In this document: positions 31,401 to 42,400 of the stretch, in pieces
Layout of the letters: each line of letters opens with the position of its first letter
Position numbering within the stretch: position 1 is the stretch's first letter
Source: Branchiostoma floridae
Taxonomy: Eukaryota > Chordata > Leptocardii > Amphioxiformes > Branchiostomatidae
Length of the DNA stretch: 64,000 nt
Assembly: GCF_000003815.2 (NCBI RefSeq)
Contig: NC_049983.1
Span: forward strand, 10,448,699-10,512,698
Direction: 5' to 3'
Notes under the pieces: generated by a model
What the model saw: only the letters and a program-made list of their open reading frames with translations
Told to the model about the DNA's origin: nothing
The model's database searches: none
Program-made: the position numbers and the translations under genes

Positions 31401-33059
31401 ATATCTTTTACAGCCTGTTCACCTACATGGACGAGGGTGCACTTCTCACCAGGAACACCTACAGCGCGTACGTGGCGCTTTTCGACAACTACGTGGCCTC
31501 AACAGGAACCAATGAAGTGGTGACGTCAGCAGAGACAGCTGAGATCAATGCCTTCATCAACCTTATCCAAAGCACTGACGTCATCATCAAGCTGCATGAG
31601 TTCCTGTCATACAAGGGTAAGTACAACAATCACAACATACAATTGTTCCTGTTGAATAATAAAGTCATTTACACACAACCAGGGAGTAACATAACACCCA
31701 ACTTTCGGTCGCAGACTGCCGCCTTCCCCTGTGCAATACTAGTACGAACTTGATCCCTTGCACTGCAGCTAGGTGTCGCTGCTAACAAATGCGGTCCCAA
31801 ACGTAAAGTATTGCCTGAAGAAGATGAAACGCCGACTGGGAACGTTCGTGTCTTATGTTTCTTCTGGTTGTAAATAAAGTGTTTTGTTAACGTTGTTCAG
31901 CCATTTACCAACATGATTAAATTATTTAAGGAACTGTTCCTATTGCACTTTTGGATTTGGACTCAATCGCACTAGACTTCTTTCTTGAAAGTCGATAGCT
32001 GTCAATTTTGCAAAGGAATGCTTCAACCTTCAGATCTAGATCTGATCATATATACCATAATCTCAAGACCCAAATCAAGCACTGTCAGTCCTATATTACA
32101 GTCCTGTTGCTAAGCCACCACTGCACTCGAGTTGAATGTAGAAATATTTGCTTTCCAACAGGTCTGGCAAGTTCCAACATGGCCACGTTCATGGCCGACC
32201 TGAAGGAGATGTGGTTCGGGCTGTACTCGCGGTCTAGCGGGGCAGCCATGGACTCTAGCGGCTTCGAGCACGTGTTTCTCGGCGAGTTTAAGAACGGCAA
32301 GGTTGGTCCAGACTTCAAACTTTACACCGTACATGGACAGGGGATGGGAATGGAAAGAAAGAAAGAAACAGAAAGAAAGAAAGAGAGAGAGGGGGGAGAT
32401 AGAGAGAGAGAGAGAGTTGTCAACTCTCTACTATTTCTCATGATGAACCTTTTTCCTCAAGGTCTCGGGATTCCACAACTGGATCACCATGTACCTGTTA
32501 GAGAGAGACGGAGATGCCAACTACTATGGTTACATCTGGGACAAGCAGGTAAGATTCAACTTCATGTCAATCCTAGCCTGTACACAGTTATGTTCCACTT
32601 TGTTACAATGAATTCGTCAACTTTTTCTCTTGTCATTCCTCATTAAAAGACGAGTAATATCCCCATTCTATTTGTGCGTTTAGAAATCCCGCTACAATAT
32701 GACTTTGACTCCATCTGAATTTTTAGGAAAGATGCACTGTGCCCTTGTGTAGTACTCCCACATTTAAAGAAAACGTGATTTGAAACGGACCCATCTGAAC
32801 TAAACGTTCTTTCTTCCAGCCTGGCATCCTGGCAGTCCAAGTCCGCTGGGGTTCCCTGTACAAGGACCTGGGGTCCATGTTCTACGGCACCAGTCCGGAG
32901 TTTGACCTGGCCATGTACACCATGTGCTACGTCACCAGTCCGGACAGCCTGTGCCGTTTTAACATGGCGGGCGCGTCCGTGGCCATCCAGACATGGAGTT
33001 GGGCCAACTCCAGTTATGGAGGCGGGAAACGGTACCTAGCGTCCGCCTATCCAGCCTAG
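28458..33059 (+). CDS. secreted SMB-EndoU endoribonuclease, EndoU gene 1 (one exon probably in the N gap)
   Basis: Exons seen: 28458-28512 (signal peptide [19 protein letters not shown]), 29027-29140 (SMB), then EndoU exons 30769-30881, 31414-31616, 32162-32301, 32462-32548 and 32820-33059. The SMB exon has the eight-Cys pattern [23 protein letters not shown] and C. EndoU motifs are [25 protein letters not shown] (catalytic His), SGFHNWI (second His), WGSLYK and [12 protein letters not shown], ending ASAYPA. The family cleaves RNA at uridines; with a signal peptide it should be secreted or luminal. The SMB exon ends in phase 1 but the EndoU part starts in phase 0, so an exon of length 2 mod 3 is missing. 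The paralogue has such a linker exon, and a 397-N gap lies here. Confidence 0.85.
29390..29572. mobile_element. short TIR element (MITE) next to the assembly gap
   Basis: Left CCCGACCAATCGAATGTGGA then CATT; right the inverted AATGTCCACATACATTTGGT then CGGGG. The interior repeats the GACATTC/ACATTC motif. Confidence 0.65.
29635..30031. other. assembly gap (397 N)
   Basis: It interrupts the intron between the SMB and EndoU exons of EndoU gene 1, and probably hides the linker exon. The first base after it (30032) is exactly the start of a large inverted repeat. Confidence 0.98.
30032..30500. mobile_element. MITE family 2, copy 2: nested 469-bp palindrome
   Basis: The ends GAATCAGTGATGGCCC and GGGGCCATCACTGATTC are inverted. 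The arms continue through ATTTCC, CCCGGCCG, GATGTTTTAAGAAACGA and ATACCTAGAA for about 110 bp. The centre is a second palindrome built on GCCCGGCCGGGCCCCGG and GGTTTGGAAATGTGACG. One inverted element may have inserted into, or been duplicated inside, another. Confidence 0.75.
31018..31212. mobile_element. MITE family 2, copy 3
   Basis: Left end CTTAGGACAACGTCACATTT then CCAAA; right end CCGGGCACCGGTTTTGAAAT then GTGACCTAAG. Internal GAAACGAAAAATAGAAATGT is shared with copy 2. Confidence 0.7.
32353..32416. repeat. purine-rich (GAAA)n/(GA)n tract, EndoU gene 1 intron
   Basis: Polypurine microsatellite between the two His-containing exons, ending about 45 bp before the next exon. Confidence 0.9.
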
Positions 33060-33137
33060 GGCTTCGGAGACACCGATTCCAGCCTGCCAATGTTGGCCTA
33101 AACATATTTGATGAAGTTTGAAAATCTCCGATTATAA

Positions 33138-33155
33138 AATAAAATGTTGAATAAA
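33138..33155 (+). terminator. polyadenylation signals of EndoU gene 1
   Basis: Two AATAAA hexamers, at 33138-33143 and 33150-33155, 79-96 bp after the TAG stop, a normal distance. Confidence 0.75.
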
Positions 33156-33420
33156 AAGTGCAATGGCTGTAATTATTCATGGAGCAGACCGTATACAATA
33201 TTGAGCCACATGATGCTTTGATTGGTGTGTTCTCAAGTTCACACACACATACATACACACACACATACGCACACCCAATCTGATACCAGAATGCAGGCTT
33301 TCCTATGCGATCTTAAGCTAGTTTGCATAATGGCTTTATTGAGACACGATCGACGACATGACGACACAGTGCTGATTCGTCACGGACGGACCCCACTTTT
33401 GCAAATGCCTGAAATGACCT

Positions 33421-33566
33421 TAGGCCACAGCAAGTAAATTTTATGGATGACACCAGCGCGCGCATTGATTTTTGCCTGATTTTTTGTCTATCTGACCATC
33501 CCCTCTTCGGCGATTTTTGCCCTCTGCATAGGATGTCATCCATAAAATTTACTTGCTGTGGCCTTA
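33421..33566. mobile_element. 146-bp MITE with about 31-bp perfect TIRs
   Basis: Left GGCCACAGCAAGTAAATTTT then ATGGATGACA; the right end is its exact inverse. A TA (or TTA) occurs at both edges, compatible with a TA target duplication, but the class is uncertain. Confidence 0.8.
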
Positions 33567-33944
33567 CTGCCAGACAAAGAGTTCAAATGTCAACTTTCAA
33601 CCTCTGACATGCGTGCTACTTACAAAGAGTAAACAACAGATTTTGTGTCGGTCAGAAATACTGGACTATGTATGACTTAAACATTTCTGTTTACTTTGTT
33701 TGACATGTAGTACGTCAGAAAGTGGCTATCATTTTTTCGTAAGTGAGTTAATCCACGTGATCAATGGAGACAAAGAGACAACTATAACAATGCCCACAAT
33801 ACCTGTTCTGTACGCAATACTTGTTCTGTTCTGGGGGCTCCATGATCGGGTAAGCCGACTACTCTTTCTACAGCCAGGGGCTAAATTGCAATGGTCTGGA
33901 GCGGCAAACTCAGGTGACCTCAATGCCACAGTAATTGACAGAGG

Positions 33945-34080
33945 TGCGTTAAAACTTTATTCAAGGACGTCATACTAGTAATTTTATAAATGACAATGTT
34001 TATGAAACTTTATGCGTTAAAACTTTATTCAAGGATGTTATACTAGTAGCTTTATATATGACAATGTTTATGAACTGTAA
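33945..34080 (+). repeat. 68-bp tandem duplication
   Basis: TGCGTTAAAACTTTATTCAA, then ATACTAGTA and ATGACAATGTTTATGAA, recur at 34013 with a few substitutions. Confidence 0.85.
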
Positions 34081-34214
34081 ACTATGTATGTTTTTATTCA
34101 TGTTAAATGAACTATCCACTTCAACAGCAATACTCTCCGAGATCATTTGTTTTAAAGTGCAATCACATGCTAGAAGTTGATTGTGCATGTTAACTATATT
34201 AAGTAAGCAGGGAT

Positions 34215-34302
34215 TTTAATGTACAACAAGTCACAATTCAGCCCCTGGCTGCCAGTACTTTGTTTTACTAATAAATCATTTTTGATTGATTGATTGATTG
34301 AT
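34215..34302 (+). repeat. LINE 3' tail ending in (TGAT)n
   Basis: ATGTACAACAAGTCACAATT, CAGCCCCTGGCTGCCAGTA and AATAAATCATTTTTGAT run into (TGAT)n. The shorter relative at 15985-16045 lacks the repeat end. Confidence 0.6.
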
Positions 34303-34309
34303 TGTAATT

Positions 34310-34510
34310 GGTTTAATGTGCTCGAAGTGTGGCTCTCCTCAAACATGGGGCGACTTGATGCATTATCTGATGAAGCTCTGTACTTATCTTCACCTGAGTG
34401 AAGTGAGGAAAGCCGTGCCTTTCATATGTAGCATATCAAGGGTTATCAACGGATTCGAACCCAGGACCTCTGTTTTATGGGTCAAACACCATGTTACGAT
34501 ACACGGCACG
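34310..34510 (-). repeat. tRNA-related SINE-like repeat
   Basis: The complement of GGATTCGAACCCAGGACCTC is a Pol III B-box-like motif (GGTTCGAATCC). CACCTGAGTGAAGTGAGGAA matches the repeat at 12900-13125. Confidence 0.5.
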
Positions 34511-36137
34511 TTTTAGGTGTCAGGGTTGACTTAAAATTGACTCGTCACCTGCACAATAAGTGAACAGACCGGTTACCTGTCAGACAAAGACAAAGGGTAC
34601 TCTGTATCAAACTGATCAACACCGCAGGGTAAGGTCCCTGACATTGTCGTCCATTTTGTCTACCAGGTAGGAACATATTTACTGTTCTAATTCCAGATTT
34701 TTGGGGAAAGCTGTCCTCGTGTTGCCGGGAAAGGGGTTTTAAAAGCTATATACAACGTTGATATTGTGCGCTGTTACTATTTTGCTATAGAATTGACGGT
34801 TTTGAGGTCGGAGTAGAAAGACAAACCTAGTTTTCCACACTAACTGACAGAGGATTTCTCTCTAGTTTTTTTTTCAGTGTTTCTGCTTATTTTCATCGCG
34901 TTACGCTCAAAAGTTACTCCCCTCCCCCCTTTTGTCACTAGAAGGCGATCGCTGAGAAACCGTACAACGAACAGTTCGTTCATTTTCCTTTCATGAAACT
35001 CGCTGATTGATCTGCCAAATCTTTGGTCGATCAGTGGGCACAGCCTTAACTGGAAAGGGGTGTAACTAACATTTTGTTCCCAATGTAGTTTTATTCGTCA
35101 AAAATACATGTGGCAATGATGTTACTGGTGACTGGGTGAGAGACTGAGGTAGTGTGACCAGTTTGTCAATCTAAAATGCAATTACAGTCCGTATATTAGT
35201 TCCGTTTTGGGGTTAACTACAACATAAAGTTACTTCGAACTAGATCAGAAATATACTTCAGGCTACCACACTTTCTTCATTTTTTAATGTACCAGTAGAA
35301 AATGAAATACTTAATAGCTCACCCAACTAGTAGCTTACAAGCAATAAGTTATTTCCGAGTATACTACCATATCTATTGCCAACATGTCGTAGTTTTTGCT
35401 AAAAAGATAGTCGTAGTTGGGCAAACTGCTGGCTACAATATAACTGGTAGCGCCACCTTTCCACTAGTCGCTGCGATTAAAAAGCGACTACTAGTACTGG
35501 GCGACCAAATATTTGATAGGCCGCTCAACAAATTTCACGTCGAAGAACGAATATCAGAATATTTGTCCTTTTTTTCTTTGTTGCTTCATGCTTTTACAAA
35601 AGCAGAGAAATCCGATTTTGGACACTGAACATCGCCATCTCGTAGAAAAGTGACGAAAGAGAGGTTGTCGTCGGCTCAACTACGCAGTGCTTTTGTGATC
35701 TTTCTTCGTGCCTAAATGGTGTCAGGCACGGGTGAGTTTAGGCGTGGTTACAAATATTTATAGCTATGACATGACTGTGGCATTCATCTTTTTGATCAAC
35801 TTATTGCGACCACTTTTAAGCGGGTAGAACTTAGAACTGCATATAAATGATATTTGTTTACCTAGATGAAAAAAACTAGATTTGTAGCGACGGAAATCAC
35901 ATTACATTGTTCTCTGTGCTGTCTGTTTGTCGCCCCTCCCATATGTCAGAGGTGAAACTGTGACATTTCACTAGCTCGACTCACAAAGGAATGTTTTGAC
36001 TCTAAAATAGAAAATGTTGTCGGGAACAAAGGACCTGTACAGTCACTTTTTTTTAGCCTTTGCGTAACTGTTTCGTATTTCTAGTGTTTTCACAATGATG
36101 TCGATAAGCTTGGGGTTTTAAGCTGCCGAAAAAGTCA

Positions 36138-36222
36138 CAGGTCGGCCCATAAAAACACATCTTTTAAACAGGTTATTGTCCGTAATGTTGTATCCTCGTG
36201 CCGAAAACATGTATAAGGACTA
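36138..36222 (+). promoter_or_regulatory. upstream block conserved between EndoU-family promoters (copy C)
   Basis: The counterpart of 28277-28365: CGGCCCATAAAAACACATCT, GGTTATTGTCCGTAAT, ATCCTC and TAAGGACT in the same order. It lies about 200-280 bp before ATG 36417, farther out than in gene 1. Confidence 0.5.
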
Positions 36223-36322
36223 GCTATCTACCTCTTCATTTAGAATTGGAGGCAGTTAGAGAAGTCCAACACGTTCTGTCTACAGTCGCTCCTGTGTTGA
36301 ATATTGACATGGATTCTCTCTC

Positions 36323-36330
36323 TATATATA
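36323..36330 (+). promoter_or_regulatory. possible TATA box, EndoU gene 2
   Basis: TATATATA 87 bp before the ATG at 36417. Confidence 0.4.
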
Positions 36331-36416
36331 ATTGCATACTAGTATTCACACACTCCTTGTATAAACCAACAGAAGGACGGAAAATATATCAGGCGTTAAC
36401 GGAGAACGTCTGCACC

Positions 36417-39400
36417 ATGTCGCGTATCCAAGCTCTTCTGGCAATTCTGCTCATAGCACGCCATGTCGAAGGTACGTACGAGATGAATAGAGACCTTTAT
36501 TGTGTATATTATATATCCACACTGGGTTAAGCAGTACAGGTCACATTGAAATAATAAGGTCTCATTGGTGTATTACTAGCTCCTCGAGTGGGTACCCTAA
36601 AAGAGATCCCAGCCAAAAATGAACGGCTGCACGGACGCATGTTTTGAGCGGTGAGAAATTCCCTTTTAGACAGCGGAACTGATCTCAAAAGTTAGATTGG
36701 TGAAAGCTTATTTGTAACTGAAGAAATTAGCAGGTAAAGTTTTGCAGCCGCGCGCTAGGTCGGAGGTACACAGTCGTGGGTTCTGAGTGGTGCGGTTGTA
36801 CACTAGCAGCGAAAAAGTGCCTTTTGTGGGGATTGACTAATCGTAGTTTGTAATTGCTATAAAAAAGTTCCTACGTATAGTTTACGTTGGCAATTTTTTC
36901 CCACGATAAAGGGTAAATGTGCTCGACATAGAATGAAAAATCTGCTGAAATTTCACGTAGCTTCATTATAAACGCGCCCATTTAAACCACGAACTAGAAA
37001 GACCGACATTTGCTTGAGAGCAAATACAGCATATTTCAGCCATCTCCCTCATGCAACAATAGGCCTTGAGGTCGTTGACCCCTTTGGCCATTGGAAAATT
37101 ACCAAAAAAATTCCCAAATATATCATTTTAAAGTGTTCCATGCCAAAAATTATACATGGGTCATTTGGATAAATATCTAGAGCACCTCTTTACCAAATTT
37201 CGGGTCATTTGGTTGTTAAACGAGGGAACAGGAGCCAAAAATGTCCAATTTTTTTCTAAAAATGGCCATAAAATTGCAATATTAAGCATCATGTTGTACT
37301 GTATGGAAAAAATGTTATTAAATTCATGCGCACAAAATTGAAGGGCACTTTAATACCAAATTTCAGGTCATTCGGTTGTAAAACGAGGGTACAGGAGGCA
37401 AAAATGTGCTTTTTTGTCAAAAAATGGCCAAAAATCGCAAAATCAAGCATTTTGTTGTACCGTATGCCAAAACTGTTATTAAATCTGGGTGGGCATATGA
37501 TCAGGGCACCTCTGTACCAAATTTCATGTCATTCGGCTGTAATACCAGGGTACAGGAGCCCAAAATATACATAAAAATTGACAAAAACCTCAATAAAATC
37601 ATTTTAAAGGCAGATATGAAAAAAAAATGAAAAAAAAAAACACCTGAGGGTATTGGCTTACTCTATCTTTGTGCCAAATTTCAAGTCAATCGGTTTAAAA
37701 ACGGCGGAGTTGATTCGAGTTGAAGATTTGGCAGGAGAAAGAAAGAAGAAAGAAAGAAACATTACGAATACAATATATTTCACCATACCTATGGTATGGC
37801 TGAAATATAATTATAACATAGAAGTCTATGGGAAGAAGAAACTCATCAATGAGACCTTAACAGATACACGTATACGTTGTAAAGGTACAACAAAAAGTAG
37901 TTGTTGGATATTTCATTGTAAAAACAGATATATTTTATAGAATTTGAATTTGTATTACATTTGTGTTTAGGTGTATGAATTAGGAGTATATAGACTGGAA
38001 AAGTCTAAATGTTCGCCTCTCTATTTGTTGTATAACCTACGTTTTAGTAGTGCGGTTATGTGCTCTGTTTCACTGCGTAATTGTGGCAGCTGTTTCGTAG
38101 TTTTGTGACAGTAAAACTGTGTCGTATATTATCAATATTTAGATGCTATTAGATCAGTATGGACCTTAGATTATATTAGTATAGACCTTAGATCAGTATA
38201 GACCTTAGATCAGTATAGACCTTAGATCAGTATGGACCTTAGATTATATTAGTATAGACCTTAGATCAGTATAGACCTTAGATCAGTATAGTCCTTAGAT
38301 CAGTATAGACCTTAGATTATATAAGTATAGGCCTTAGATCAGTATAGTCTATAGATCCGCTTTTGAGGGCTAGGGATAAAGAAGATTCGGCGCTATACCA
38401 TCTCGGCCCAGTCAACTCTGATGCCGTAGAAAAGATGCATGGAAATGCCTCTTAGATGTTTCACATTCATATAACTAGTCCGGGTGCCAGACATCAATAA
38501 TATCCGGGTTTAACTAAGTGGGAGCCTATTGTAGAATTTCGTCGGGAGAATGTTGACCCTAGAGCCCAGAAGTTGGCCTGTGTAGGCTTTAGAAATAGTC
38601 TGGTATACAGGCTAATTTATAACAACGGTATTACAATTTTAATACTATATTATTGGAGAATCACGGAAATTTTAATTAAGCTGAGGGTTCCTTGAAGTAA
38701 GATACGGTTCTTCACCTTGACTAAATGTTTTGCTGTAAATGTTGGCATGTTACATGTAGGCTCGTGCCGCGGCCGGTGTGGCGAGGACTACGACCGCTCG
38801 AACCCCTGCCACTGCAACTCACGCTGTCAGGAGTTCAACAACTGCTGTAGCGACTACAAGGGCATCTGTCTAAGTAATGTACTTCTACATCTTTTAGGGA
38901 ACAAAATTCCATTCGAAGATATGTAGAAAGCATACGTTGCAATGCATAAAAGAAAATTAAGAATTGATTCATCAACTTATGAAATCAAAAGGAAAAGTTA
39001 CTTTATCTGAGAATGTACGTGCAATTGAAAATACGTGTACTATAGGAAAAACTGCACATCTTTCTCTTTTTAGCTAGTATTACCCACCAAAGTGGATACA
39101 TTAACACACATGCATGGATGGAGTCACCGATTGCTCCATGTTAGTATATATGTAAATCTACTGGGGATGACAGTGTGCATGTGTATGAATTTCTCTTACG
39201 TTGACAATGTACCATAGACTGGGGAAGCTCCTGCGCCAACGGCCGCTGTTGGGAGCGGATGGACCCTGCCTACAGTTGCCAGTGTAACAGCGAGTGTGCC
39301 CGGTTTGGAGACTGCTGTGCTGACTACGGAGCCGAGTGTCTAGGTATGTTCACATTTTCAGAAGCAAATCACTCTGCATAAAGACAGTACAACTTGGATT

Positions 39401-42400
39401 CCTTTTATATAGTATTCAGGTTTGCTTTGAGACTGGCTGATTTTCCCCTAGCCTGATTAAATCTCGCTTATAGCAGCCCGCCAAACATCCGCCGGCCCTC
39501 TAGAGGAGGGGCCAGTTACAGCCCTGGACAGCGGAGTTTGTGTTACACAGACTAATTTTCCCCCTGTCATTGTTAAACAAATTCCAGTCAAATACTACAC
39601 GGTGTTTGCAAGGAGCTTTTATCAGAAAAGCTCCTTGGTGTTTTATTCCCTGTTATAATTTACGAAAGGCGTACGAAACATCATTGACCAGTCATAATAC
39701 GATGTATCTCGTCCGCTAATTCGAAAATAATTCTATATTATAACAGTAGACCAACATAAAACATCGACTAGACGCGAACATATATAATAGTATCTGATAC
39801 CAAATTTAGCAAATCGAACACGACACCACTGTGTGCTCAAAGTGAGGCTCGATCAAATGCAAGTTGTAGCCCATACACTACGAAATTTGAAGCTCCTTTA
39901 GTGCATGCCCTTTTACATCTCCCTTCACAGTCTGATACTGCATAACGGTTGACTACATGCAAGACTTGCTTCTAGGCGATACTTCTAAAAAATATCATGC
40001 TGATTTATGACTTTCATTAAGGAGAGAAAGGCAGCAAAGTGGACCCGGTACCCCTTGAGAAAGATGGTGCAGGACACGAACCAGAACCACCAAAATCAGA
40101 AGGCGACGCATGCGTAGTTGAACCGGGTGGCGACGCATGCGTGGGCGAAAAGAAATCCAGGTGGACACGTGACGCCGAAAACGTAGTGGAGCCGGTGTCC
40201 CCAGGAACAGGTGCGCAACAAGTACCGGCTCGTCTGTCAGCGGCAAAGAACTGTCATGCCTTGCTCAGGTTAGTAACCTTTAACCTCCAAGCAGATGTAT
40301 CGGTTGGGCTAGATTTGTGACTTTAACAGTAGACCAAAAAAAAAAAAAAATAACAGACGCTAGACGCAAACATATATAATAGTATTTGGTACCAAGTTTA
40401 GCAAGTTGAGAAATGAAAAGCTTTTTTTTTTTTTTGCAATTCGATTTTCCTTGTTGCAGCTCCTTTGGGACGGCGATGTGAACCGCGCCTCCAGCAGCCA
40501 GTATACACTCAACCTGCAGGGTAAGATCGCACGGCACGAACTAGACCATCACGAGGACCAGGCTAGTGCCAAGTAAGCTGCTCAAGTCTTGCGAGAGCTT
40601 TTGTTTTGTTGGTACCAAAGCAGATGTTAGATGGTAGAATCGGAATGTTTCCTTGTGGCTACATATCGCGACTGTCGTATTGAGGTCACCTGAGTAGCGC
40701 CGAATGGCAGCTCGCTCCAGACACTTGCGACTGTCGTATTGAGGTCACCTGAGTAGCGCCGAATGGCAGCTCGCTCCAGACACTTGCGACAGTCGTATTG
40801 AGGTCACCTGAGTAGCGCCGAATGGCAGCTCGCTCCAGACACTTGCGACAGTCGTATTGAGGTCACCTGAGTGGCGCCGAATGGCAGCTCGCTCCAGACA
40901 CTTGCGACAGTCGTATTGAGGTCACCTGAGTGGCGCCGAATGGCAGCTCGCTCCAGACACTTGCGACAGTCGTATTGAGGTCACCTGAGTGGCGCCGAAT
41001 GGCAGCTCGCTCCAGACGCTTGCGACAGTCGTATTGAGGTCACCTGAGTGGCGCCGAATGGCAGCTTGCTCCAGACACTTGCGACAGTCGTATTGAGGTC
41101 ACCTAAGTGGCGCCGAATGGCAGCTCGCTCCAGACCCTTGCGATTTAGCCCCGTCTATTGTAAGCTCCTCGCAATTCTGCCAAGAGAGAGTAGTCAGTCC
41201 ACCCAATAACAATAACAATTAAGCATGTGAACGCTTTTATGACCAGCAACTGCATATATATTTTACAGCCTATTCACCTACATGGACGAGGCTACACTTT
41301 TTGCCAAAGACACGTACAGCGCATACGTAGCGCTCATCGACAACTACGTTGCTAGAACGGGAACGCATGAAGAGGTGACGTCACAGGAGACAGCTGAGAT
41401 CAATGCCTTCCTCGACGTCATCCAAGGCACTGACGTCATCATCAAGCTGCACGAGTTCCTGGCAAACAAGGGCAAGTTCAACAATCACAACATACAACTG
41501 TTCCTGTTGTGCTTTTGGCTTAACGTGTTAATCACGCTAGATTTTTTTCTCCCTTAGTATCAGTTAGTGTGAAGGCAGTAAATGTTCTAAACGACAATGC
41601 TACTAGTAACCTCCAAATATAATTACTTGTACTATAATATTCAGAACCGGATTAGAAAATGTAAGTACACGGTAACTTGGAGACTTGATAATCCTATTCA
41701 AGAGCTACGCCTTTGAGTAACTGAAACCTCTCTGATACGAAGGGAATCGAATTCGCTGAAAAAGAGCCACAATACCTGTGGCGTAGAAAGAGAACATGGA
41801 TCACTAATAGGGCTGGGTACCGGTACAGAAAATTCAGGTCCAGGTCCGGTTCAGGTCCAGATGATCAGGTCCAGGTCCGGACCTGAACCTGGACCCGATA
41901 CAGTATGACTCATACCAATGGTCCATTTCACTTCAAAGAAATCTGCTTGGTGGAGTATTAGACTTACACTGGCGTTTTAAAAGCCTACAACACTAACTGC
42001 ACCTGTACGATTGGCTGTAAAACTTGGTAGAAATTACTATAAACTCTACTCTACTTCTCTCTTGTTATTTTCTTCCACCTACAAGAGCCAAAACGTGTGA
42101 ATGCCTGATCAAAAAATCTGTTAATTTTCTAATCGGTCCAACATCCGGTTCACCCAATTTTTTTAGGTCCGGTTTTTCTGGACCGGTCCAATAAGAAAAA
42201 CCGGTTTTGTACCGGTACGCTGTACCGATACCCAGCCCTAATCACTAATGGAAGAGGACGAAATTTTTGGGAACTATAGATTAATGTTATGATGCACATT
42301 AACATTTGTTCAATAGATTCTTATTTTGACAACAATGTTAACAGTATTGACTTGAAAACGCATTTTCTTAAAACAGGTCTGACAAGTTCCGACATGGCTA

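Larger units (their letters stand above)
33060..36129. other. spacer between the two EndoU genes
   Basis: No firm gene. It holds a (CA)n tract at about 33240-33275, a small TIR element at 33421-33566, a weak signal-peptide-like frame at 33790-33944, a 68-bp tandem duplication at 33945-34080, a LINE tail at 34215-34302 and a SINE-like repeat at 34310-34510. From 34520 to 36129 I recognise nothing beyond short inverted sequences (TAGTCGCT near 35466 and its inverse). Confidence 0.55.

Noticed and set aside
33850..33873. A 24-nt intron in the signal-peptide-like segment (gtaagc to ctacag)
   Set aside because: Far too short for spliceosomal removal. The segment is better read unspliced, and even then is weak.
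34310..34510. A functional tRNA gene (GGTTCGAATCC on the minus strand); likewise at 59460-59520
   Set aside because: No complete cloverleaf with acceptor stem can be drawn, and the surrounding sequence matches dispersed repeats, so SINE remnants are the better reading.
38152..38352. Possible CRISPR array
   Set aside because: The units are tandem with no unique spacers, in animal intron DNA; this is a minisatellite. The 59-bp array at 40668 was rejected for the same reason.
40039..40320. Ending the EndoU gene 2 linker exon at the strong-looking donor CAG/gttagt (40268)
   Set aside because: It leaves phase 2, and joining to 40460 then gives a frameshift with an early stop. The donor four bases downstream keeps the frame.
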